Source: Andeanibacterium sp036384795 (GTDB lineage Bacteria; Pseudomonadota; Alphaproteobacteria; Sphingomonadales; Sphingomonadaceae). From it: a stretch of 37,683 bases of DNA. Within the stretch, counting starts at the first letter, position 1. Each line of letters opens with the position of its first letter. The DNA is taken from positions 1 to 37,683 of the forward strand of contig DASVLP010000069.1 of NCBI GenBank assembly GCA_036384795.1, read 5' to 3'. This document shows positions 1 to 8,241 of the stretch, in pieces. The notes below the pieces were generated by a model. The model saw nothing but the letters and a program-made list of their open reading frames with translations. It was not told the origin of the DNA and did no database searches. The position numbers were made by a program, and so were the translations under genes.

Positions 1-937
1 CAACTACATCGAGGGGCTGTTCCTCTCCTCCGGCATCGTCAAGTCGTCCGACCACACGATGGAGCAGCTGGTCGAGACCGCACGGATCCTGCGCCAGAGC
101 CACGATTTCCGCGGCTATATCCACCTCAAGATGATCCCCGAGGCCGATCCGGCGCTGCTCGAGCGCGCGGGGCGGCTGGCCGACCGGGTGTCGATCAACG
201 TCGAATTGCCGACCGAGGCCGGGCTCGCGCGGCTCGCCCCCGACAAGTCGGCGCCGCAGATCGAGCGGGCGATGGGCGGGCTCGAAGCCGCGATCGCCGA
301 CGCGCGCGATGCGCGACGCCGCTACCGCTCGGCGCCGCAATTCGCGCCCGCCGGGCAATCGACCCAGGTGATCGTCGGGGCGGACGGCGCTTCGGATTCG
401 GCGATCATTGGCCGGGCGAGCGGACTTTATGCGAAGCACCGGCTGCGGCGCGTGTATTATTCGGCGTTCAGCCCGATTCCCGATGCAAGTGCGGTGCTGC
501 CGCTGAAGCGCCCGCCTCTGATCCGCGAGCACCGGCTCTACCAGTCCGACTGGCTGATCCGGTTCTACGGTTTTGCGCCGGGCGAAGTGCAAGCCGCGGC
601 CGGGGTAGACGGCATGCTGCCGCTCGAGATGGACCCGAAGCTCGCCTGGGCGCTCAAGTTCCGCGCACAGTTCCCGGTCGACCTCAATCGCGCGCCGCGC
701 GAGGCGCTGCTGCGGGTGCCGGGCTTCGGGGTACGCGCGGTCGACGCGTTGCTCGCCGCGCGGCGGCACCGCTCAGTGCGGCTCTCAGACCTCGCGCGGC
801 TGACGGTATCGGTCGCAAAGCTGCGCCCGTTCGTGATCACCGCCGACTGGCGGCCGACCGCGCTGACCGACCGCGCCGACCTTGCCGCGCTGTTGCTGCC
901 GCGGCGCGAGGAGCAGCTCGAGCTGTTCGCGGCATGA
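1..937 (+). CDS. putative DNA modification/repair radical SAM protein, 3' part
   Basis: The reading frame is open from base 2 through the left edge to a TGA at 935-937, so this is the C-terminal ~311 residues; the ATG at 59 is internal. The radical SAM CxxxCxxC centre must lie outside the window. What remains has the end of a barrel (NYIEGLFLSSG, then IHLKMIPEADP and SINVELPTE) and a helix-hairpin-helix near nt 680-760 (DLNRAPREALLRVPGFG), a non-specific DNA-binding fold. This matches the radical SAM family that is genomically linked to UDG-like proteins. The gene overlaps the next by ATGA, implying translational coupling to a uracil-DNA glycosylase. The substrate is unknown; a role in DNA repair or modification is inferred from the HhH and the neighbour. 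Confidence 0.85.
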   Translation, partial: NYIEGLFLSSGIVKSSDHTMEQLVETARILRQSHDFRGYIHLKMIPEADPALLERAGRLADRVSINVELPTEAGLARLAPDKSAPQIERAMGGLEAAIADARDARRRYRSAPQFAPAGQSTQVIVGADGASDSAIIGRASGLYAKHRLRRVYYSAFSPIPDASAVLPLKRPPLIREHRLYQSDWLIRFYGFAPGEVQAAAGVDGMLPLEMDPKLAWALKFRAQFPVDLNRAPREALLRVPGFGVRAVDALLAARRHRSVRLSDLARLTVSVAKLRPFVITADWRPTALTDRADLAALLLPRREEQLELFAA

Positions 938-2340
938 ACGCTCCGGCGGCGCTTGCCTGGTCGGTCCCGCTCGAACGACCGGACGATTTCGACGTCTGGC
1001 GCGAGGCGGCGCGCAGCTGCATCTTCGCCGGGCTGCCGCCCCCGGCGGTGAGCTGGAGCGCGGACTTGTTCGCGCTCGAACGGAGGCTGCCGGAGCCACC
1101 GGCGGACGCCAAGCCGCCGGCGGTTTCGCGCGCGTTCCTCGAGCTTGCCCAAACCGCGATCCTGCATATCGATCCGCGGCGGCTCGATCTGCTCTACCGC
1201 CTGCTGTGGCGATTGCAGCGCGAGCCACGCCTGCTCGAGGACCGCGCGGATCTCGATGTGATCCATCTCGAAACGCTGGCGCGCGACGTGCGCCGCGACA
1301 TCCACAAAATGCGCGCATTCGTGCGGTTCCGGGCGGTGGGCGAAGGCGAGACCGAGCGGTTCGTCGCCTGGTTCGAGCCCGAGCATCACATCCTGCGGCG
1401 CAATGCCCCGTTCTTCGTCAACCGCTTCGCCAACATGCGCTGGTCGATCCTGACGCCGCGCGGCGCGCTGCATTGGGACGGCGAGACCTTGCAGGAAGGG
1501 CCTCCGGCGCAGCGCGGCGACGCGCCGCAGGGCGACCCGGCCGAGGAACTGTGGCGCAGCTATTACGCGGCGGTGTTCAATCCGGCGCGGCTCAAGACCG
1601 GCGCGATGCTGAAGGAGATGCCGCGCAAGTACTGGAAGAACATGCCCGAGACCGCGCTGATCCCCGAGCTGGTCGCCGGCGCACGCAAGCGCGAGCTGGC
1701 GATGGTCGCTGCCGGGCAGGATCTGTTCGCCGACGCCCCTTCGGCGGCGAGCCTGGAACAGCTTGCCGAGGCCGTGCGCCGGTGCCGCCGCTGCGCGATC
1801 GGCTGCAATGGCACCCGGGCGGTCGTCGGCGAGGGCGCTTCCGGCGCCACGCTGATGATCGTCGGCGAGCAGCCGGGCGACGTCGAGGAAGTGCAAGGCC
1901 GCGCATTCGTCGGCCCGGCGGGGCAAGTGCTGATGGCGCATCTCGCCCAGGCCGGGATCGATCGGCGGAGCGCCTACGTCACCAACGCGGTCAAGCACTT
2001 CAAGTACGAGTGGCGCGGCAAGCGGCGGCTGCACAAGACGCCGACAGCCAAGGAAATCGACACGTGCCGCTGGTGGCTCGAGCGCGAGCGCGCGCTGGTG
2101 GCCCCACGCGTGGTGCTGGCGCTGGGCGCAAGCGCGGCGCGCGGGGTGCTCGGCCGCACCGTCAGCGTCGAGGCAATGCGGGGGCGCGCGCACCGGCTCG
2201 AAGACGGCAGCGAGCTATGGGTAACGACCCACCCGTCTTACCTGCTGCGCTTGCCCGAGGACCGCCGCGGCGAAGCCGAAGCGCGCTTCGCGGCCGACCT
2301 GGCGCAAGTCACGGCGCGGATCGGGCGGCTGACGGTTTGA
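934..2340 (+). CDS. DUF4130 - UdgX-type uracil-DNA glycosylase fusion protein
   Basis: A 468-residue two-domain protein. Residues ~1-240 resemble DUF4130, which elsewhere is often a separate gene beside the radical SAM partner. Residues ~270-468 are a family-4-like uracil-DNA glycosylase: GEQPGD at 311-316 (motif A), a KRRLH loop at 363-367, and HPSYLLR at 433-439 (motif B). Cys-rich RRCRRCAIGC and TCRWW fit a [4Fe-4S] cluster. The KRR[IL]H loop is the hallmark of UdgX, whose loop histidine (here H367) becomes covalently bonded to the abasic sugar after uracil excision. The start ATG overlaps the upstream TGA (ATGA). The likely role is tight binding or repair of uracil-containing DNA together with the radical SAM enzyme; the function of the DUF4130 part is unknown. 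Confidence 0.92.
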   Translation: MNAPAALAWSVPLERPDDFDVWREAARSCIFAGLPPPAVSWSADLFALERRLPEPPADAKPPAVSRAFLELAQTAILHIDPRRLDLLYRLLWRLQREPRLLEDRADLDVIHLETLARDVRRDIHKMRAFVRFRAVGEGETERFVAWFEPEHHILRRNAPFFVNRFANMRWSILTPRGALHWDGETLQEGPPAQRGDAPQGDPAEELWRSYYAAVFNPARLKTGAMLKEMPRKYWKNMPETALIPELVAGARKRELAMVAAGQDLFADAPSAASLEQLAEAVRRCRRCAIGCNGTRAVVGEGASGATLMIVGEQPGDVEEVQGRAFVGPAGQVLMAHLAQAGIDRRSAYVTNAVKHFKYEWRGKRRLHKTPTAKEIDTCRWWLERERALVAPRVVLALGASAARGVLGRTVSVEAMRGRAHRLEDGSELWVTTHPSYLLRLPEDRRGEAEARFAADLAQVTARIGRLTV

Positions 2341-2347
2341 CCGGCGC

Positions 2348-3169
2348 TCAGTTACGCTCGGGTGGCGACGCAGTCGTTTCGGTGCCGAGGTTCAGCACCC
2401 CGTCGTAAGCCCCGCCGTCCACCGGTTGCAATACGACTCCGCGCCTGGCTGGCGCAAGCGATCCGTGGTCGGGATGCGCGCCGCAAGCGGGCGGGGTAGT
2501 GGGGCCAATGCAGTTCCACGCCGTGCCGCCGTTGCCGAGTGCATTGAGCGTGAGTGTCTCGCCGGCCGGCAGGTGGCTTGCCATCGGCATGAACGGCCGT
2601 TGGCCGGGATCGACCTCAGTCTTGCGCGCGTGTAGATTGCCGACGAGCGCGAGCACGGTAGCGCCGGGCGTCGCCGCGTCGTGCACGATCGCAGCCAGGC
2701 GCATTTCGTAGGGCCCCTGGTCGCCAGGCTGATCGCGGTCGGGCCGGTCATCCTGAAAGGCGACGACCCTTTTCACGGTTCCTGCGTGATGCATCTGGCG
2801 CAGCCGGTCGAACAGGCGGAAGAAGGCTTTGCTTGAACGGCCATCTCCGGATTGCCAGAACCACATCTTGAGGAACGCAGCCTGTGCCGCCGCTCCGCCA
2901 TCGGACGCGATGAACGCGTCGATCGTTCCTTGATCGCTCGACGGCATCTCGAGCGCGACGACGACCGGCCCCCGTTGCTGCGCGGTGAGGCACACGGCGT
3001 CGGCAAAGATTGCGGGCGTTTCGGCGGTGCCGTGCAACTCCCCGATCACGATCCAGCGGACTTTGTCGTGAGCGAGAACCCGATCCCAGCCGGGCATTGG
3101 CGCGCAAGTCAAAACGGCCGGGCTTGCAGCGGCCAACGCCGCTCCGAGCAGCGGCGTGAGGAGCGGCAC
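2348..3169 (-). CDS. ChaN-like haem-binding/EreA-fold protein, exported
   Basis: A 273-residue protein of the ChaN/DUF399 family (Tiki/EreA superfamily). Signature motifs are GELHGT near the mature N-terminus, ALEMPSSDQ, and GNLHARK towards the C-terminus; the conserved Glu/His residues are the likely haem or metal ligands. I chose the GTG at 3169: it is 2 nt after the upstream stop, has AGGA 6 nt before it, and opens a signal peptide (MPLLTPLLGAALAAASP). An upstream ATG at 3235 would lie inside the previous gene and bury that peptide. The Cys in VLTC is a poor lipobox, so soluble periplasmic export is likelier. It is coupled to the NTF2-like lipoprotein. A role in iron/haem uptake is inferred from the family only. 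Confidence 0.75.
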   Translation of the reverse strand: MPLLTPLLGAALAAASPAVLTCAPMPGWDRVLAHDKVRWIVIGELHGTAETPAIFADAVCLTAQQRGPVVVALEMPSSDQGTIDAFIASDGGAAAQAAFLKMWFWQSGDGRSSKAFFRLFDRLRQMHHAGTVKRVVAFQDDRPDRDQPGDQGPYEMRLAAIVHDAATPGATVLALVGNLHARKTEVDPGQRPFMPMASHLPAGETLTLNALGNGGTAWNCIGPTTPPACGAHPDHGSLAPARRGVVLQPVDGGAYDGVLNLGTETTASPPERN

Positions 3170-3171
3170 CG

Positions 3172-3708
3172 TCAGTCCTGCCAGCCTTCCGGCACGCCGT
3201 TCGCGCCCATGATCTGGCGTTTGGCGATCAGCCATTGGCCGCCGCGCTTGACCAGGTGGTCGAATTCGCGCCCTTGCGTCAGGATATGCGGTGCGTCACC
3301 CTGCTTGTCGGTGATCGTCTCGGTGAACACCAGCCGCGCGGTGGCGGTCTGGCCGTGGACCACGACCAGCAGGTTGTTGATCAGGATGTTGAGCGCGAAG
3401 CTCTTCTTCTGGGGCGCATCGGCCGGGACCGCGGCATACATGGCCTCGATTTCCTTGATTCCCTTGTAGGTCTTGGGCCCGAGGATCATCTCGCCGTCGG
3501 GGGCGTAGAACTCACCCATTGTGTGCTCCGCGCCGGCGCCGAAGTTGTTGTAGTAGCGGGTCAGCAGATCCTCGATCGCGGCCCGGTCGGCGAGCGATTG
3601 CGCGGTATATGCCGCCGCGCCCTTCGCGAGCGCGCTGTCGCCGCAGGCGGTGAGCGACAGGCCGACGACGGCGGTGACGGCGAGCGCGACGAGCGGTTTG
3701 CGGTTCAT
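3172..3708 (-). CDS. SnoaL/NTF2-like lipoprotein
   Basis: A 178-residue protein with a lipoprotein signal: MNRKPLVALA, hydrophobic core, lipobox LTAC with Cys22 as the acylation site. The mature part is an NTF2/SnoaL cone fold (AIEDLLTRYYNNF near the start, FYAPDGEMILG, then beta strands ending in GGQWLIAKRQI). The start ATG at 3706-3708 follows GGGAGGG with ordinary spacing; the open frame continues upstream but only as a shadow of the aldo/keto reductase. It lies 2 nt before the ChaN-like gene, so the two are probably one operon. NTF2-like domains serve as small-molecule binders, isomerases or dehydratases; nothing here fixes the ligand. Confidence 0.8.
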   Translation of the reverse strand: MNRKPLVALAVTAVVGLSLTACGDSALAKGAAAYTAQSLADRAAIEDLLTRYYNNFGAGAEHTMGEFYAPDGEMILGPKTYKGIKEIEAMYAAVPADAPQKKSFALNILINNLLVVVHGQTATARLVFTETITDKQGDAPHILTQGREFDHLVKRGGQWLIAKRQIMGANGVPEGWQD

Positions 3709-3752
3709 GTGATCCCTCCCGGTATTTTCGTTCGCTGTGGCTATAGCAAGCC

Positions 3753-3770
3753 CCTCCCCTTCAGGGGAGG
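3753..3770. repeat. C-rich/G-rich hairpin between aldo/keto reductase and NTF2-like gene
   Basis: CCTCCCC, TTCA, GGGGAGG form a perfect 7-bp stem with a tetraloop, flanked by further imperfect pairing. It follows the stop of the aldo/keto reductase in the direction of transcription, but there is no T-run after it, so termination is possible rather than shown. Hairpins of this composition are common between sphingomonad genes and may be a dispersed extragenic palindrome. Confidence 0.5.
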
Positions 3771-3782
3771 GCTGGATCACTT

Positions 3783-4775
3783 TCAGCGCTCCGAGTCCAA
3801 TTGCGCCATCTGTGCCGGCGCATAACGTTCGCCTTCGATCGCGTCGGGCGGCACCGCGCGCTCGATCTCGGCGAGTTGGTCGGCGGTCAGCGCATGCCCC
3901 AGCGCCTCCACCGCGTCGGTGACCCGCGAGGGCTTGCGCGCTCCGACCAGCGGCACGATGTCCTCGCCCTGGGCGAGCACCCAAGCAAGCAGCAGTTGCC
4001 CGGGGGCGAGGCCGAAGCCTTGCGCCACGCGCGCGATCTCGGCGGCGACGTCGAGGTTCTTCGCACCGGCCTGGCCTTGAAAGCGCGGCGAGTGGTGGCG
4101 GAAGTCGCCCGGCGAATCCTGCCCCGGCTGCCAGCCCCCGGTCAACAGGCCGCGGCCGAAGATGCCATAGACCGTCAGCGAAATCCCGAGCTCGCGGCAT
4201 GCGGGCAGCACTGCGCGCTCGATATTGCGGGTGGTCAGCGCGTATTCGATCTGCAGGTCCGTGATCGGATGCACCGCGCTTGCCCGGTGCAAAGTGTCGG
4301 CGCCGACCTCGCTCAGGCCGACGTGACGCACCCAGCCCTGTTCGATGCACTCGGCAATCGCGCCGACGGTCTCCTCGATCGGCACCGCGGGATCGAGCCG
4401 GGCGGGGCGGTAGATGTCGATGTAGTCCACGCCGAGCCGCTGGAGCGTGTAGGCGAGGAAGTTCTTCACCGCTTGCGGGCGCGCGTCATAGCCGATCCAG
4501 CCGCCGCCATGGTCGCGCAGCGCGCCGAACTTGACGCTGAGCTTGTAGCGGTCGCGCGGCACGCCCTTGAGCGCCTCGGCGATCAGCATTTCGTTGTGCC
4601 CCATGCCGTAGAAGTCGCCAGTGTCGATGAGGTCGATGCCTGCATCAAGCGCGGCGTGGATCGTCGCGATCGCCTCGCCGCGGTCGGCCGGCCCGTAGAT
4701 GCCCGACATCGCCATGCAGCCAAGGCCGATCCGCGACACTTCGGGGCCGGTTAGGCCGAGCCTGCGCCTTTGCAT
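3783..4775 (-). CDS. aldo/keto reductase
   Basis: A 330-residue NADPH-type TIM-barrel oxidoreductase. Visible family motifs: RRLGLTGPEVSRIGLGCM at the start, LIDTGDFYG (Asp51, Tyr56), SVKFG (Lys82), GVDYIDIY, and LVGARKPSRVTDAVEAL near the cofactor site. The usual catalytic His, in the YYQHRVDP-like stretch, is replaced: the sequence reads IYRPARLDP, giving Ala125. Asp, Tyr and Lys are kept. The start at 4773-4775 was chosen for GGGAGA 7 nt upstream; an ATG at 4798-4800 has no ribosome site. It is divergent from the TonB-dependent receptor and may share its control region. The substrate is unknown. Confidence 0.9.
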   Translation of the reverse strand: MQRRRLGLTGPEVSRIGLGCMAMSGIYGPADRGEAIATIHAALDAGIDLIDTGDFYGMGHNEMLIAEALKGVPRDRYKLSVKFGALRDHGGGWIGYDARPQAVKNFLAYTLQRLGVDYIDIYRPARLDPAVPIEETVGAIAECIEQGWVRHVGLSEVGADTLHRASAVHPITDLQIEYALTTRNIERAVLPACRELGISLTVYGIFGRGLLTGGWQPGQDSPGDFRHHSPRFQGQAGAKNLDVAAEIARVAQGFGLAPGQLLLAWVLAQGEDIVPLVGARKPSRVTDAVEALGHALTADQLAEIERAVPPDAIEGERYAPAQMAQLDSER

Positions 4776-4835
4776 TGCGGTCTCCCGATCGATGGACATG
4801 CGGGGGTAGATTACCGCCTTTCGCCCCGCCGTCGG

Positions 4836-4877
4836 AGAAATGTAACAAATTGTCGCAGAAATGTATTGAATTGTCGC
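4836..4877. promoter_or_regulatory. tandem 21-bp repeat in divergent promoter region
   Basis: Two head-to-tail 21-bp units (4836-4856 and 4857-4877) share AGAAATGTA at the left and AATTGTCGC at the right and differ only in the three central bases (ACA versus TTG). The period is exactly two helical turns, so a regulator would sit on one face of the DNA. The repeats lie between the divergent aldo/keto reductase and TonB-dependent receptor, ~60 and ~130 bp from their starts. An operator is the natural reading; the regulator is not in the window. Confidence 0.6.
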
Positions 4878-5008
4878 AGGCGGAGATGGATACAACTCCA
4901 AAGGCTCTTTTCCGTGGCGTGCCCCCCGAGATGCGATCGGGCGGTGCGCATGCAGACGGGACATGCGGGACACACCCGGCAAACGGGTGGTTTACAGGGG
5001 AGGCCTAT

Positions 5009-8000
5009 ATGGGGGTGTTTGATTCCCGCGGCACGAGGCTGTGCGGCGGACTTAGCAAATTGGCGCTTGCGATCGGACTTGCGGCCGCCGGCTCGACCGC
5101 CGCGCTGGCTCAGGATGATTCACCGGACACGCAACAGCAGTCTTCCGCCGCTGCTCCGGATAGCAACGAAGCCATCATCGTCACCGGCTCGCGCGTCACC
5201 CGCAGCACCTTTGAGACCCCGAACCCGGTAACGGTGCTCAATTCGAAAGACATCGAGGACCTCGGCCTCAACAACGTCGCCGAAGTCGTCAAGCAGCTCC
5301 CACAGAACTCGAACTTCTTTTCCTCCAACAACGTCGGCCTCGGCAATTTCAACGTCGGCGCGCAGCTCGTCAATTTGCGCGGCCTCAACCCGTTCTTCGG
5401 CACCCGCACGCTGACGCTGATCGACACGCAGCGCGTTGTATCGACAACGATCGGCGGCGGCGTCGACATCACGCTCGTGCCGTCGATGCTGGTCGGCAGG
5501 ACGGAGACGGTTACTGGCGGTGCGTCCGCGGTTTACGGCTCGGACGCGGTCGCCGGGGTGGTGAACGTGATCCTCGACAAGACCCTCGAAGGCCTCAAGG
5601 CTCAGGCCGACTTCAGCCGGACCACGCACGGGGACGGCAACGACTGGCACGCCGCCGCGGCTTACGGCACGAAGTTCGCCGACGGGCGCGGCCATTTCAT
5701 CATCGGCGCCGAATACCAGAAGACCGACGCGATCGGCAATTGTTCGGAAGTTCGCGATTGGTGCGCGAAGGGCTATGCCACGTTCGTCAATAACGATTAC
5801 GCGACCCCGGGGGCTCCGGGATACGGCCAACCGCACTACATAATCGGGCCGAACGCGACGATCCCCTATTCCAGCTCGACCGGGGCGCTCTCGCCGTGCC
5901 TGTTCTTCTTGCCCGGGGGCCCACCCACCAGCCCCAACGCCCTTTCGTACAACAACGGCGGCTTTTGCGGCTATGCCGCCTCGATCACGGGCCCGACGTT
6001 CCAATTCAATCCGGAAGGGACTGCGGCCATTCCATTCGATTCGGGGCAGTATTCCGAAGGCGCATTTCCGATCTTCGGCGCCCCGCGCCAAGGCGGCGAC
6101 GAGTTCGCGACGGGCAACTACGATGCAACCACCTTGCGCCCGAGTGTCAAGAAGATCAGCGCCCTTGCGCGCGCCGAATTCGAAATAAGCCCGGCGCTCA
6201 AGGTTTCGCTCGAGGGGTCTTATGCCCGCAGCGAGGCCGTCAATCCCGACGCGAACGGAGCGATCGGGCCATTCCCGTTCCGCTTGTTCGACATACCGCC
6301 CGCCAACGTGCTGCTCGGCTACCAGATCGCGCCGGACAACGCTTTCCTGCCGCCCAGCGTGGCCGCGATGATACCGGGCGGGGCGACGTTCGGCCGCACC
6401 CTTAACAACGTCCTGAACGCGCGAAACGAGACCAACAACACGACCTGGCGCCTGGTCGGCGGGCTCGAAGGCGATATCGGCGGCGGCTGGTCGTGGGACG
6501 CTTATTTCTCGCATGGCGAAAATAAGAACGACCAGCATCTGTTGCACAACATGGTCCAGCCGCTGCTGCGCTTCGCGCTCGATGCGGTTCAGACGCCGGC
6601 CGGTGTCGTGTGCGGCGTCACCATCCCGGGGCGGATCAATCCCGACACCGGCTATCCCTACACCCCCGCGGACGTCGCATTCGCCAGTGCGGCCGGCACT
6701 TGCGCGCCGCTCAACCTGTTCGGGACGGGCAATGCGAGCCAGGCGGCGCTCGATTATGCATACCGCAACCTGGAGGAACTGGCGACCCAGAAGCAGGACG
6801 CGGCGGCATTCAATATTCGCGGCGACTTGTTCGGCGGGTGGGGCGCGGGAGCGATCAAGCTCGCGACCGGCGTGGAATGGCGCAAGGAGAGCGGCGTGGT
6901 GACGCACGATCTCGCCAACCAGCCCTGGTATGGTGGCTACTATCTCACTTACGACAGCGACTTCGGCGGCACGACCGAGGTGCTCGAAGGCTATGGCGAA
7001 CTGAACGTGCCGGTCTTCCGCGACGCTCCGGTCGGCCGCTACCTGGAACTCGACGGTGCGATCCGCGGCACCCGGAACAAGAACGTTGGGACGCTCGGCT
7101 ACGCCGCGGGCGAATCGAGAACCCGCGATTTCATCACCTGGAAAGTGAGCGGCATCTGGGACGCGACCGACTGGCTGCGACTGCGCGCGACTCGTTCGCG
7201 AGACGTGCGTGCCGCCCAGTTCCGCGAGCTGTTCGAAACCCGCGATCCCTTCGTCGGCCCGCCGTTCGGCGTGGTCAACAACCCATGGGGCGGGGCGAAC
7301 GATCCAATCATCGCCACCATTGGCGGCAACGTCGACCTGGCGCCCGAGAAAGCGGATACGCTCACGGTCGGATTGGTCCTGTCGCCCAAAGGAGGCGCCC
7401 TTTCGGGCTTCCGCTTCTCGGCGGACTGGTATCAGATCAAGATCGCGGATGCGATCGTGGCCGGCGGGCCCGGCGCGCAGAACATCGTCACCGGCTGTTT
7501 CCAGGGCAATCAGGTCTTCTGCGACTTGATGGAAGGCGAAGGCACGTCCGACATCACTTTTGTAAACAACAATGCGGCCAACCTGCAGGGTTTCACCACC
7601 CGCGGGATCGATTTCGAGGCCGTTTACAACCTGCCGCTGTCCGAGGATTCGTCACTCAACTTGAGGGTGCTGGCATCCTACCTCTACGACCAGCTGTTCG
7701 ACACCGGTCTGACCGACGCGAACACGGGCGAGCCGATCGCGCCGATAAACTATGCCGGCACAAGCGGCCCCACCGCGGCGTTCGGCAGCTTCAACACCGC
7801 CCCGAAGTGGCAAGGCAACGCCTACCTCACTTATCATCAAGGACCGTTCACCGGCACGGTGCAGGCGCGGTACGTGGGTCCCGGCCGCTACGAGGTGCTG
7901 ACCCCGGCCGGCGACGCGGCGATCGATCCGAGCGATCCGGGCTACAGCACCACCGATCCCAACAGCATCACCAGCAATCATGTGGACAGCGCGGTCTATA

Positions 8001-8176
8001 TCAACCTGGCGGCGTCCTTCGACATCACCAAGGAGATCCAGCTGTTCGGTTCGCTCAACAACGTGTTCGACAAGGATCCGGTGATCGCGCCGGGCGGCAA
8101 TGGCTTCCCGACCAACCCGGTCTATTTCGATACCTTCGGCCGGACCTTCCGCGTGGGCGCGCGAGCCAACTTCTGA
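5009..8176 (+). CDS. TonB-dependent outer-membrane receptor
   Basis: A 1055-residue outer-membrane transporter. The start ATG at 5009 has GGGGAGG 5 nt upstream and opens a signal peptide cleaved after ALA34. A TonB-box-like segment (AIIVTG, 55-60) leads into the plug (PNPVTVLNSKDIEDLGLNNV, LVNLRGLNP, TGGASAVYGSDAVAGVVNVI). The rest is a beta-barrel with a C-terminal aromatic ending (FRVGARANF), as expected for BAM-dependent insertion. The length and long loops resemble the sphingomonad receptors for carbohydrates, aromatics or peptides rather than classical siderophore receptors. It imports an unknown ligand using TonB-ExbBD energy. A terminator-like hairpin follows. Confidence 0.93.
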   Translation: MGVFDSRGTRLCGGLSKLALAIGLAAAGSTAALAQDDSPDTQQQSSAAAPDSNEAIIVTGSRVTRSTFETPNPVTVLNSKDIEDLGLNNVAEVVKQLPQNSNFFSSNNVGLGNFNVGAQLVNLRGLNPFFGTRTLTLIDTQRVVSTTIGGGVDITLVPSMLVGRTETVTGGASAVYGSDAVAGVVNVILDKTLEGLKAQADFSRTTHGDGNDWHAAAAYGTKFADGRGHFIIGAEYQKTDAIGNCSEVRDWCAKGYATFVNNDYATPGAPGYGQPHYIIGPNATIPYSSSTGALSPCLFFLPGGPPTSPNALSYNNGGFCGYAASITGPTFQFNPEGTAAIPFDSGQYSEGAFPIFGAPRQGGDEFATGNYDATTLRPSVKKISALARAEFEISPALKVSLEGSYARSEAVNPDANGAIGPFPFRLFDIPPANVLLGYQIAPDNAFLPPSVAAMIPGGATFGRTLNNVLNARNETNNTTWRLVGGLEGDIGGGWSWDAYFSHGENKNDQHLLHNMVQPLLRFALDAVQTPAGVVCGVTIPGRINPDTGYPYTPADVAFASAAGTCAPLNLFGTGNASQAALDYAYRNLEELATQKQDAAAFNIRGDLFGGWGAGAIKLATGVEWRKESGVVTHDLANQPWYGGYYLTYDSDFGGTTEVLEGYGELNVPVFRDAPVGRYLELDGAIRGTRNKNVGTLGYAAGESRTRDFITWKVSGIWDATDWLRLRATRSRDVRAAQFRELFETRDPFVGPPFGVVNNPWGGANDPIIATIGGNVDLAPEKADTLTVGLVLSPKGGALSGFRFSADWYQIKIADAIVAGGPGAQNIVTGCFQGNQVFCDLMEGEGTSDITFVNNNAANLQGFTTRGIDFEAVYNLPLSEDSSLNLRVLASYLYDQLFDTGLTDANTGEPIAPINYAGTSGPTAAFGSFNTAPKWQGNAYLTYHQGPFTGTVQARYVGPGRYEVLTPAGDAAIDPSDPGYSTTDPNSITSNHVDSAVYINLAASFDITKEIQLFGSLNNVFDKDPVIAPGGNGFPTNPVYFDTFGRTFRVGARANF

Positions 8177-8191
8177 ACCTGGAACCAGCTT

Positions 8192-8221
8192 GGGGCGGAG
8201 AGAGACTTGCCGCTCCGCCCC
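8192..8221 (+). terminator. Rho-independent terminator-like hairpin after TonB receptor
   Basis: GGGGCGGAG and CTCCGCCCC form a perfect 9-bp stem around a 12-nt loop, 15 nt after the receptor stop. Only two T follow, so it may attenuate rather than fully stop transcription into the monooxygenase gene. Confidence 0.55.
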
Positions 8222-8241
8222 TTGCTGACTATCGCCTCCGG

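Noticed and set aside
565..2193. Long open frame antisense to the radical SAM and UdgX genes
   Set aside because: Arg/Ala/His-rich with no domain; it is the usual antisense shadow in high-G+C DNA, and the plus-strand genes carry clear motifs.
3709..4350. N-terminal extension of the NTF2-like lipoprotein to 4350
   Set aside because: It would overlap the aldo/keto reductase out of frame and bury the lipoprotein signal; the ATG at 3708 has a strong ribosome site.
5120..6907. 595-codon open frame antisense to the TonB receptor
   Set aside because: No recognisable domain; composition mirrors the opposite coding strand.
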